In this document: positions 1 through 9,084 of the stretch, piece by piece
Numbering within the stretch: the stretch's first letter is position 1
Layout of the letters: each line of letters opens with the position of its first letter
Source: Apostichopus californicus
Taxonomy: Eukaryota > Echinodermata > Holothuroidea > Aspidochirotida > Stichopodidae
Length of the DNA stretch: 30,242 bases
Direction: 5' to 3'
NCBI GenBank assembly: GCA_020650975.1
Contig: JAIPMN010004268.1
Coordinates: 1 to 30,242, forward strand
Translations under genes and position numbers: made by a program
Notes under the pieces: model-generated
The model's input: only the letters and a program-made list of their open reading frames with translations
What the model was told of the DNA's origin: nothing
Databases searched by the model: none

Positions 1-329
1 GAGTTTATGGGACTCCATGTGAACTTCTTCTTAAGCTATGCAATCAGTTCGCTAAAAGGTCCACCAGGATAAATTTTCCTCATGATCTGATAGGTAGTTT
101 TGAAAAAAATGAAAATAATAACGGCATAGCTTTTTCTTTACCCAGTCACCACTTCTCACGGGCATTGGCGGCGATCATGGATCAGCCAACACAAAAATGT
201 TTCGATTTCTTAAATTTTGGGCGCTTCTGGGAGACGAGGGATTGGTAAACTGAGGAATAAATGGCGATCACTTCCTTCGAGAATATTTCACAAAATAAAA
301 AATTGCCGGAAATTTTGATCAATTTTAGG

Positions 330-720
330 GGTGTTGCTTACTGCCATAAAGCACGGGAAGTGCCGTTTCCTGCAATCTGAGGGGTCTGCCAGACGAAAAA
401 TTTTCTTGTACGCTGCGCGCCAACCCGTGGTGGCGCTCCGCTTTGATAGTCATCACCTGCTCACGGGCCCCCCCAAAATTGATTTTTTGCACAACTCCCC
501 TGGTCCGGATCCAGTAAGCACGAAGCTAGCAGAGAGGGAAACGACTCGCAACTAGCTCGAAATTGCAAATATATGCCCGCCAAACCATGAATACATGATT
601 TATTGGAAATAAATTGTACTTTCACGAAAAGTAGCACCAGATTGCACCGAGGACCTCCATATTTTGTGAAATTTTCCAAAGGGGAGGGGGCACCCACTCA
701 TCAATCGCTGTAAAAGTAGG
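330..720. repeat. Probable dispersed repeat fragment
   Basis: This patch is richer in G and C than its surroundings, with CGCTGCGCGCCAACC, GTGGCGCTCCGCTTTGATAG and runs of G and C. It ends in AAAGGGGAGGGGGCACCC (about 678-695), a motif almost repeated inside the element at 17369-17729. That recurrence and the composition suggest transposon-derived sequence, but no ends or target duplications were identified. Confidence 0.4.
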
Positions 721-1070
721 AAATAAATGCTCAACGCAGGCTGAGTACAAGTACCATAAACCTGTCAGGTTGAAACAGCCTTCATCCCTTATTTATATCA
801 CAATACTTTAACTAGGATTTGAGGTTCCTGCGTCAAGCTATTCAATCGTAGTGTTCATGTTGGATTTTCTTTGAAAGTAATTTTTCTTTTGAACCACTGC
901 AGGCATGGGACCCTAATAACTCCCTTGCTAAACTAACCGCCAAGCCAAGCGAAACCACGTTATACCAAATTAACGATGGCATCTGACTTGAGGTTCCTGG
1001 CATGAGACAAAATAAACTATTGCATATTCCGTGGTTATTGCTGATTCAACAATGACGCATGTGATGATTC

Positions 1071-1118
1071 ATTCACGATAACCCTACAAAATCCGCATTC
1101 ACGATAACCCTACAATAT
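1071..1118 (+). repeat. Short tandem duplication, about 26-bp period
   Basis: The phrase ATTCACGATAACCCTACAA occurs twice in a row with a few bases between. It is a simple local duplication upstream of the light-chain gene, with no evident function. Confidence 0.75.
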
Positions 1119-1600
1119 ATGTCTCCTGACGGGGATAGACCGGAAAGGGTCATAATCCATAAACTATTCCTACAAGTCCATTATCAATAACAACGAATTT
1201 TGTAGAGAATTGAAAACATTCATATCTATGAACCAAAAGTTGTCAGTCTAATCTGCAGCCTATCAATTATGAAGTCCCGCAATACAACAACGAAATTGAA
1301 CGAACCAGTAGCAGGTAGAGAAACAATACGTCTTTCATGTGGGTGTTTGTTTACAAGTCAACACCCTTCCTTCTATGTATACAGCTGCTCATGGTTCACC
1401 CAGCACGTCTAGCCACTTGATCAAAACATATTGTATACAATATGAACAGAAGCATGACTTGTTTCATTTCATAACGGCGGTGTTAACCTTAACCATTCAA
1501 TAGGGCCTCCCCTACTGCGTTGTCTCAAAATTACGCCGGTGTCGAAAAGAAAGTGTTTGGATAGAATAAGGACGATTGTATTTGCATTACGCCAGTTATA

Positions 1601-1612
1601 ATGTCGAGAAGT
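1601..1612 (+). CDS. MYL6: Light-chain exon 1 (start codon, 12 nt)
   Basis: Encodes M-S-R-S. The exon ends at a consensus donor, GTGAGT (1613-1618). A second GT at 1611 would break the frame with exon 2, so the GTGAGT site is preferred. A very short first coding exon suits this family, in which the first coding exon often carries only a few codons. The transcription start and any 5' UTR exon cannot be placed. Confidence 0.78.
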
Positions 1613-4600
1613 GTGAGTTTATAAAGCTTCTATGCGAAGGTTAAGCTACTTGAAATGACAAATTTGTAAAACAATCAACTAACTTTAGCCTAGGCTTGTC
1701 ATAGGCCCTAAAGCCTTAACAGGCTAAAGTTAGGCTAAGTACTATAAACGATATCATTATTGGTACTTGCAGCACAGAAGCTAGACTAGGCCTTACTACA
1801 CTATGGTACAGTAGCACTGCAACCTGCCAGTGTGTGTGACATGTTGAGTCTGGTTTTACACTTGGTTAAGTCCGTAGAATTGTATTTGATGGTATTTTAA
1901 ACTTGTTGTCTTGAGTTGTCATGAAATGGGCCTGTTGACGCTAATTAGTACGACCCAGGCAGGCAGGCACTTTCAAACGTATTACCTTACATAAAGACTT
2001 TTACAATAGCATGCATATCTTTGGTTCTGGAAAACTTTGTATTAGTTAGGATAGCAAGGCAATTTACCAGATCTGCTCAATGCAATATATTTCACAAGTT
2101 ACAATAAAGTTAGGAAATGGGATCATGTCCCACTTGTCACAGGTCGTAATATTCCACTATTATGTAGGGGTGTTTTGTATTTGTTTACAGTCTAAAACAC
2201 TTGTTGTTTTGTCGTTCTCAAATTATTTTGAGAAAGAAACTTCACATACCTAAACTATTTTAATTTTAGAGAAATAATTTTATTTAAATTTGTTAATCCC
2301 AAACCTATACCAACCTTCTACCAAATAAACTCCAAGCCAGCCTAGTATTATGTATAGTCCAAAATCAAACAACCGGCAATGAATGGTACATGATCCAGGC
2401 CATGTAAATAACAACTATAGCCCTAGAGGCAATATTGAGGGAATTAAATTGATTCATGTTATGCTATGATATTTTTGTCTTTTATGTTCTCTTTGGGGAA
2501 CCTTAAATATGTTGTTTTGCGGTAGCCTTAATGATATTACATTGTACAATTAGCCTAGAGTGAGCAGACTTTATCATTGTACATTTTAGACATGGACTTC
2601 TGGTGACCTACAGACACATTAATGCTTATCACAGACTGTGATAGAGATATAAGCTAATAACATTTTTGTTCTCACCCTCCTTCATGCTTTCCTTAGTAAC
2701 TAGTAATTAGTAGATTAATGTCTTATCATTTTCTTCCACAGAGAGCAAGTCAACAGCAACGGGGTAAGATCATAGAAGTACAGTATTTTCTGTTTTTATG
2801 TTCGAATTTTATCTTTCACTCAGAATTTTAACCAATTGTGAGCCACTTTTTCATAAAAGTAAGGCTTGACAGAGACACCTCCTTTAACTCCACTTACATC
2901 ACTTCATGAATAATGACTTGCTATTACACTAGTACCTTTTTCAAAATTCTACTTGAGTGAAGAAAAACAAAACAAATGAAAATGCAGCTCAAGTGCAAGT
3001 AATGACCTGTAATGACCATCAGAATAGTATAAAGGTTATTGGTGTTGGCTCTAACTGTTAGAGTGCTCTAATCTGTTTTCAAAAGTAGTCTTACTTGGAA
3101 AGCACATTGTTAGTATCTTCTTATGTTGGAGAATAGTACTAATGTGCTCACTTTTCAAAACAGAAGAAAAACAGATCGCGTAGATTGGTAACTCTGTGTA
3201 AAATGAAGAATATATTGAACCTGGCCTACTGTGGCTTACTGGGCACTTAATCCAATTTTGAGTGGTCCTTTCTGATTATTTTCAAGGATAACTTCTGGAG
3301 AGAATAAACTGCTAAGTTTTCCTTCTAGAATGAGAATGAACCTTTATAGAGATACTGTAGTTGCACAACATTAATTGAACGACTTTTATATGGCGGGAAG
3401 TGGAATTTTGTTATGAATTCATCCATTTAGCTATAAATATGCAAATATCTGGGGAAATAAAATCGGATAAAAGTGTCATCTGATGTCCATCAATGTCAAA
3501 TGTCTGTTGAGGTCATGTTATGTCTATCAGGTTGCATGTTATTTGAGATCAAATTTTCCAGCATATTCTCATAAATATTACAAGTACTAGAGACTAGAGT
3601 GATCATTCACTATACATCTGTTGTACAGTACTTTACATCCTTGTTTAAATGGTCATTCCTTCTTTCTCCCAGAATCCAGGGACATTTTCCAACTTTTCGA
3701 TAAGAAAGGCGATGGGAAGATTGACCCTCATCAAATTGGTGATGTATGTAGAGCCTTAGGATTAAATCCCTCTCAAGACATGATTCAGAGGGTGGTGGAA
3801 CAAGTCGATGATGACAGAAACGGTATGTATGACCTCAAAACTTTAGGGGTTTCTTTAGAAGAAAATGTTTTGGCTTTGTGTAATTTTAGACATTGGCTTT
3901 CCAATTTATTATGACCTGAGAGCTTTGCAATATTTGCAAGATGGAGTAGAAAAAGAAAAGAGGTATATATCTTTGATTTTTCTTCATAGGTCCTTTACTT
4001 GTGAGGAAAAAACAAAGGACGAACCAACTTTATGAATTTTTAGTGTCCCAACAAACACATACTGTAACGTCTTGTCTGAATTCACACTATTTTTTGGACA
4101 ACTGTCTGTAATTAATATAGAATGTTCTCAAGTTTGATGTTCTCATCATTTGTGAGTAGATTAGCTTGACTCTGAGTCAAGGTCAAACCGTGACTCATGC
4201 TTTCAGTTGTTCATGTTCTTCTGGTCTGTTTGGAACAGCTTAAATAGGATTGATCAATCTATAAATCAAGAATATTTAATTTTGATTACTTGACAAGATT
4301 GTAATATATTGATAAAGCATTTTACTTTATTGTCTGGTACAGATTTATGAACATTTAGGTACTTTAAGTTGTGTCTACAATTCTTCAGTTTTTACTGATG
4401 TGTAAAAGATGCTCAAAGTGTTCTCCAACAATTTGATAATTTAATATTATAATAATTTTTAATTTAATCATAATTATTGGGTTTATACATTCAGACATTC
4501 CGTGGCTACAGGCCCTACAGCAATGTGTCATTCTCCAATCTTGTTGGGATTGTTTCTCAGTTGCCCAATGATATCGAGCAACGATTGTTGATGTTGTCTT

Positions 4601-7359
4601 TGTTAATTAGCTAATTAGCTTTCATGACAGTTTCCTTTTACATTGTGTCAGGTGCTAGGATATCATTCCAAGAATTTCAACCAATATTTGCCAGTGTATC
4701 AAAGGAGAAGGCAATGGGGAGTGCCTCTGACTTTGTTGAGGGACTGCGAATGTTCGACAGTGATGGGAGCGGCATGATAAGTGTGGCGGAGCTACGGCAT
4801 ATTCTCACAAATATTGGTGAGTTATAATAGAGATTATCAGGCATGAAATTAGGAATGCCAGGAAGGGCATAGACATATTCTCACAAAATATCAGTGAGTT
4901 ATAGAGATGATGAGGCATGAAACTAAGAATGCCAGGATCACAGGGAACTGGAATGCAACCAAGGGTGATTTGGCATTTTATAATCTACTAACATATTACT
5001 TTTGATATCATGTGCCGAACTATTATGTATTGACAAGGTTGTACATACATGATACACATTTGCTGTTTTTGTTTTTCTCTTTGTTACTTATTCTTTCTTT
5101 GAAAAAAAAACACCAAAGAAACTTTACTGATGCATACTATAGGATAGATCTCTCAAACTTTCTTCACAATGTTTGCTGCATTTGATGGGACTATGCAAAC
5201 ATGTGCAAGGCAGTACTGAGGTCTGCGAATATTGAATGAAAACACATATTAAAAAAACACTTGGGTTCTGTACACAAATATTGTGATCAATTAATCCCGG
5301 AGTAACAACAGATGCAGTATAGTTTTAGTCTTTACTTTGGAGATAGCAGGATGGTATCCAAGGAGATAGCAGGATGGTATCCAAGGAGATAGCAGGATGG
5401 TTTCTAAGGAAATAGTTTGATCTTAGCAACCTATGAGATAGTAGGGTAAATAATCACTATCCTACTGAGATCGGTATAGTACTGATGTTATCAGTTGGAT
5501 AAAAGTGAAACAAAATCCCTTGATTGTGTTTTCCTTACATGAATCACTAAGCAGCACCAAAACCATGACCTTTCATTTTACATCTTGTACAGTTCATCTA
5601 TAAAGGGAACTGATGAGTTGGTAGGTTTCGGAGGACATATCACTGTTTTTTCAAGGTGACCTTTATGACATCTGCAGTTGACAGTATTAAAGGCATTGAA
5701 GATTCGCCCCAAACCGTGTGCGGCCATCTGAAAAAGTTAACTTTCCGTTGCTTGCAAGTGACGTTTTGTTTGTGTCGCTACAAAATGCAGACAGTAATGA
5801 AACGTGATACCTTGTTATCTTTTATCTGGACCTGAGATGTCCATCGCTGCTATGTGCATTGTGTTGTGGGTATTGACTGTAGCTGCATGTATTGACTGTA
5901 CACTAGTGTCTAATTACCGACAGTAGCAAGCTGTGTGTGTATTTTCTGTGATTGATGGTGGTGTCTAACACTTCTGTTACACCTCATTTGAAACTAGGTC
6001 AGATTACCGGCATGAGACGTTTCTTTGTGCGCGAGTCTTCACACCCTTTAAGTGCTGTTTCACTGTAATAGTAAACATTGTTTATGAAAGTGGATTTTCA
6101 TTCAAGAGAAGCATGAAGAAAAAGCAAGTTATCAAAAAATTAAACAACTGAGAAACATAAAGAAAAATGAGACAAAAAGATACAAAGCAACAAGCAAAAG
6201 AAAAGAAAACATGGTTCAAGGCAAAGCTGCTGTAGAGACATTTCATCATCTCCAGTGATTTGATCTAGTTTCAGTCTTTCAACCTGGACATTCTGAGAGG
6301 CCTCAAGAAATTTAACCCTGTGGAAATTGTATTTCAGATCACAAAAGGGAAACAGAATACAGCAGCCATTTTCTACATCAAACCTGTGCAACATTTGCCA
6401 GCCTAGAAAAGAATTTCAAGAACACGAACAAATTGCTTGATTGCCCCTATGTCTGAACGAAATAAATTTCCATGCCGCATAAAGCTAATTTCATTGTTTG
6501 TGTGTGTTTGTATCTTTAGGTGATAAACTCAGCAACTCAGAAGTAGACAGACTGTTGAGGGACGTAAGGACAGAGGGTGGTCTTGTTAACTATGAAGGTA
6601 AGTGTATCCGTGTACCACGGTCTTTAATTTAACTGTCCTCGGTGCCACTTGCCACAATGTGCTTGAAAATCATCTGTTACAGATGGCAACAACTGTCATG
6701 CCCCTTTTCATCAAGTTGCCGTAGGTTCCCTCATAATTATCTTGACGGATAAACTCTAGTGATATTTGGAAACAGAAAGAACAGGCATTAAGCATCTGTG
6801 GGAATTATAAAGATATAGGCATGCGGTTTTAAGAATAATCTCACTATGACAAAAACATGCCTAGGTGTCCATTCCAATTCTTGAAAGTTGCCATGGTTTT
6901 AGGTTTGAAAGCTGACAATTCCTGTGGTGCAATGCTATTTCAATGCAAATCCAAGGACAAGCTTCAACTTGTGCAAACAATTTGCCTGGCCTCTCTTAGT
7001 CCATCATTCGAGCCCTGCTGCAAACTTGTGTAGAATGATTGCCTCACGTTACTTCACACTTACCTGTCTCTACACCACAATTGCACACTCACCTAGGAAC
7101 TAAGAAATGTGTTGATTTTGTAACATAAAGATTTGTTCCATAACAAGGTTCCATCACAGTTAGCTAATATACACCTTTGTTCAAGCCTGAAGGCTTGTTT
7201 TGGAAAGTGAAGAAAATGTGTTGTCGTCTAAATCAGTATTTGTGGGTGCCTGCAAGTTATGAAAAATGTTAACATATTACTGATGTGTGTGCAATTTGAT
7301 ATTTCTGATATGAATCTCACTTGTTTACAGACTTTGTAAGGCGGCTAATGTCCCGGTGA
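1601..7359 (+). CDS. MYL6: Myosin essential (alkali) light chain, MYL6-like, complete six-exon gene
   Basis: Spliced from 1601-1612, 2742-2763, 3673-3822, 4652-4816, 6520-6597 and 7331-7359, a total of 456 bases giving 151 residues, the usual length of MYL6-type light chains. In the family, this chain wraps the first IQ motif of the myosin II heavy-chain lever arm and stiffens it in muscle or non-muscle cells. Seen: EF-hand loop 1 at residues 21-32 (FQLFDKKGDGKI), a degenerate second hand (about 58-69), a textbook third loop at 97-108 (DSDGSGMISVAE) followed by LRHIL, and a degenerate fourth ending NYEDFVRRLMSR. The pattern FVEGLR..D, ELRHIL and NYE.FVR is typical of essential light chains, not calmodulin or the regulatory light chain. 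The start ATG has A at -3, and all five introns are GT-AG with matching phases. A lineage-specific calmodulin-like protein is a less likely alternative. The N-terminus is short and lacks the Ala/Pro extension of MYL1/MYL3-type chains. Confidence 0.92.
1613..2741 (+). other. Light-chain intron 1
   Basis: AT-rich intron with no recognised gene. It starts with a perfect 11-bp inverted repeat, AACTTTAGCCT (1681-1691) and AGGCTAAAGTT (1721-1731), with a 29-base loop and further GGCCTA-type words inside. First introns often carry enhancers, but nothing specific is supported here. Confidence 0.6.
2742..2763 (+). CDS. MYL6: Light-chain exon 2 (22 nt)
   Basis: This microexon lies between a pyrimidine-rich acceptor (TTCTTCCACAG) and the donor GTAAGA. 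It encodes R-A-S-Q-Q-Q-R plus the first G of a Glu codon completed by exon 3. Together with exon 1 it leaves exactly the one-base phase that exon 3 needs, which is the main support for both small exons. Confidence 0.78.
2764..3672 (+). other. Light-chain intron 2
   Basis: A 909-bp AT-rich intron between microexon 2 and exon 3. I see no repeat, RNA gene or additional exon in it. Confidence 0.6.
3673..3822 (+). CDS. MYL6: Light-chain exon 3, EF-hand 1
   Basis: Encodes residues 12-62 in part, starting ESRDIFQLFD, with EF loop DKKGDGKIDPHQ. Position 12 of the loop is Gln instead of Glu, so calcium binding here is doubtful. GDVCRALGLNPS matches the GDVMRALGQNPT stretch of vertebrate essential light chains (from memory). 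The acceptor is TTTCTCCCAG and the donor is G|GTATGT. Confidence 0.95.
3823..4651 (+). other. Light-chain intron 3
   Basis: An 829-bp AT-rich intron. It has an AT-only stretch near 4435-4480 and a short TTAATTAGC duplication near 4602-4620, and is otherwise unremarkable. Confidence 0.6.
4652..4816 (+). CDS. MYL6: Light-chain exon 4, EF-hands 2 (end) and 3
   Basis: Continues GARISFQEFQPIF, then the linker, then FVEGLRMFDSDGSGMISVAE and LRHILTNI. Loop 3 carries D, D, S, G, I and E at positions 1, 3, 5, 6, 8 and 12, a calcium-competent pattern. The donor GTGAGT at 4817 is copied 76-77 bases downstream, as described under the local duplication. Confidence 0.95.
4798..4940 (+). repeat. 76-77-bp tandem duplication spanning the exon 4 donor site
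   Basis: The sequence starting CATATTCTCACAA at 4798, which includes the last coding bases of exon 4 and the GTGAGT donor, recurs from 4874. Both copies are followed by GTTATA, a GAGAT-type stretch, CAGGCATGAAA or GAGGCATGAAA, and GAATGCCAGGA. The second copy keeps a GTGAGT at 4894-4899. Differences and small indels show that the duplication is not recent. Confidence 0.85.
5339..5407 (+). repeat. Three copies of a 23-bp minisatellite unit
   Basis: The unit GGAGATAGCAGGATGGTATC plus CAA begins at 5339, 5362 and 5385. The first two copies are identical and the third is altered at its end. It lies in light-chain intron 4. Confidence 0.9.
5687..6051 (+). mobile_element. 365-bp non-autonomous element bounded by TTAA (MITE)
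   Basis: The left end reads TTAAAGGCATTGAAGATTCG. The right end, read on the opposite strand, is TTAAAGGGTGTGAAGACTCG, so the two ends are imperfect inverted repeats matching at about 16 of 20 positions. Both ends coincide with TTAA, the target duplicated by piggyBac-type transposases. There is no coding capacity, so any movement would need a transposase supplied elsewhere. It sits in light-chain intron 4 and contains a small internal repeat of TATTGACTGTA. Assignment to piggyBac is inference from TTAA; the inverted-repeat structure is seen directly. Confidence 0.75.
6520..6597 (+). CDS. MYL6: Light-chain exon 5, start of EF-hand 4
   Basis: Encodes GDKLSNSEVDRLLRDVRTEG then GLVNYE, with acceptor ATCTTTAG and donor G|GTAAGT. 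Its 78-nt length equals that of the corresponding vertebrate exon as I recall it. The fourth loop lacks the acidic ligands needed for calcium, as is normal in essential light chains. Confidence 0.93.
6598..7330 (+). other. Light-chain intron 5
   Basis: A 733-bp intron between the last two coding exons. No repeat or alternative C-terminal exon was recognised. Confidence 0.55.
7331..7359 (+). CDS. MYL6: Light-chain exon 6, C-terminus and stop
   Basis: Encodes D-F-V-R-R-L-M-S-R and then TGA (7357-7359), after acceptor TTGTTTACAG. The coding part is 29 nt, matching the family pattern of a very short last coding exon. No alternative C-terminal exon, such as those that distinguish smooth-muscle and non-muscle MYL6, could be recognised between 6598 and 7330. 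Confidence 0.9.
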
Positions 7360-7689
7360 TTGACGTAACCGGAGGTGAAATTTAAAGTAAGATGGGTGAT
7401 GGGCAGAGAATTCATAAGCAAGTAATTTCTTTTCTATTGGATGTTTTGATCGATGGCCTAAGAGTTCTAGGCAGAGATGGGCTAGAAGTACCTCAAGGAA
7501 TGGAACTGTTGTAGCATGGAACCTATAGTAGAAGAAGGTGAGAGGGCCATCTATGTCAACTAATCTTCCTAAGTAAAGAGGTTAAAGTGAGATTCTCAAT
7601 AACTTTTTGTAATCTTGAAATATTAAGTGCTTTTCTAAAAGGGACCACACAGAGATAATTTGTATCCTGCCATTAATGGATGTTAGCTT
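7360..7689 (+). other. Light-chain 3' flank or 3' UTR
   Basis: Immediate downstream sequence with no canonical AATAAA. No AATAAA was found up to the end of the satellite, and the nearest ATTAAA noticed is at 9346-9351, so the 3' end of the transcript is unplaced. Confidence 0.5.
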
Positions 7690-8545
7690 TGTAACCCGAT
7701 GATTTATTATAAGCAATGGGATGGATGGGTAGTAAGATAGATTAGCAATGATATGAACTAGGAAAGATGATATGGATAAGCAATGATATGGATTAATAAT
7801 GTTGTGGATTAGTAATGATGTGGATTAGCAATGACATGGATAAGTAATGATATGGATAAGTAATGATGTGGATTAGCAATGGTATTGATAGCAATGATAT
7901 GGATTAGCAATGATATGGACTAGTAATTATGTGGATTAGTAATGGTGTGGATGAGTTATGATATGGATTAGTAATGGTGTGGATTAGCAATGATTTGGAT
8001 ATGCAATGATACTGATTAGTAATGATATAGCAATAATATTGATTAGCAATGATGTGGATAAGTAATGATGTGGATTAGCAATGGTATTGATAGCAATGAT
8101 ATGGATTAGTAGTGATATGGATTAGCAATGATATGGACTAGTAATTATGTGGATTAGTAATGGGGTGGATGAGTTATGATATGGATTAGTAATGGTGTGG
8201 ATTAGCAATGATTTGGATATGCAATGATACTGATTAGTAATGATATAGCAATAATATTGATTAGCAATGATGTGGATAAGTAATGATATGGATTAGCAAA
8301 TGGTATGGATTAGTAATGTGTTGACTAGTAATGATATGGAATAGAGATATTGATCAGTATTGATGTGGATAAGTAATGAGAAGAAGACTAGTAATAACAT
8401 GGATTAGATGTGTGCTAGATTAGCAACGAGATGGACTTACCAGGAGTAGGTGTAGTAACGAGATGAATCAGAAATGGAATGGATTAGAGATGTGATGGAT
8501 GACAGTGAATTGTGGGGTGTATTGGATTAGTGGTGAGATGGATAA
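7690..8545 (+). repeat. Satellite array, about 16-bp unit, with a 0.2 kb higher-order repeat
   Basis: Dozens of degenerate units of the form GGATTAGCAATGATAT or GGATTAGTAATGATGT run head to tail, with 12-18-bp spacing variants. Within the array a larger block is duplicated: 7861-8062 is repeated at 8063-8280, the second copy carrying one additional unit of about 16 bp (GTGATATGGATTAG). It lies in the 3' flank of the light-chain gene and could be transcribed as part of a long 3' UTR. Confidence 0.92.
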
Positions 8546-9084
8546 ACAATGAACTGATATGGAGGGATTAGATGTGATGAAGAACCAGCAAATAGATATA
8601 TGTGTTAACATATGCATATTATTTTTGCCTAATTTGGTTAATTTACATCTATTGCCTGCAGTATGGATTATGAACCAGCCTTTAGAGGTTGAACGATATG
8701 CTAATACCCCGGAACAATGCTTTCACTATTTTATGTTTTTTGTGTCTTAAATCTTTGAAGCAATTCACATTGAGTAGTACTGTTTGAAAGGGTATGCCCA
8801 TTAGTGTATAGTGGCACGCTCCATGGAACGCCAAGCTAGATTAACAGTTTACCAAAACGAAGCAGAACAACGCTAAGTACTGGCACCCTTATTTAGAATG
8901 AGTAGTACTCTTTGGTATGCCTGTTAGTGTACAGCGGCACTCTCATTTAGAATGGAGTAATATTTATAGTTCTACCTCTGTGTCAAATGAACACAGAAAT
9001 TTCAAGAGATTATTTCTATTCTCAAGTTAGTGCTAATTTGACTGTTGAATCTGTCTTCCTAATAGGCTGTCTATTCTCTTCTAG
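8546..9084. other. Intergenic spacer
   Basis: AT-rich spacer between the satellite and the 0.8 kb duplication. It contains a partly repeated phrase, TTAGTGTATAGTGGCACGCT (about 8801) and TTAGTGTACAGCGGCACTCT (about 8925), with shared neighbouring words, suggesting an old local duplication of about 124 bp. No gene is seen. Confidence 0.5.

Larger units (their letters stand above)
1..1600. other. Upstream non-coding region of the light-chain gene
   Basis: No convincing coding exon is seen. The region holds a GC-richer repeat-like patch (about 330-700) and a direct repeat of GCATTCACGATAACCCTACA-like sequence (about 1071-1118). An octamer ATTTGCAT (1580-1587) lies just before the start codon and may be chance. 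No clear TATA box or SRF CArG box was found, so promoter placement is unresolved. Confidence 0.5.
4941..6519 (+). other. Rest of light-chain intron 4
   Basis: The longest light-chain intron (4817-6519). Besides the donor duplication, the 23-bp minisatellite and the TTAA element, it holds an A-rich stretch (about 6105-6210). No additional exon is supported. Confidence 0.6.

Noticed and set aside
1480..1510. Possible SRF CArG box (CCATTCAATAGG) upstream of the light-chain gene
   Set aside because: There are eight bases between CC and GG, including a C, instead of six A/T, so it does not fit the CC(A/T)6GG consensus.
6140..6394. 84-codon open frame on the - strand in light-chain intron 4
   Set aside because: Low-complexity F/L/C-rich translation of an A-rich stretch, without a recognisable domain.
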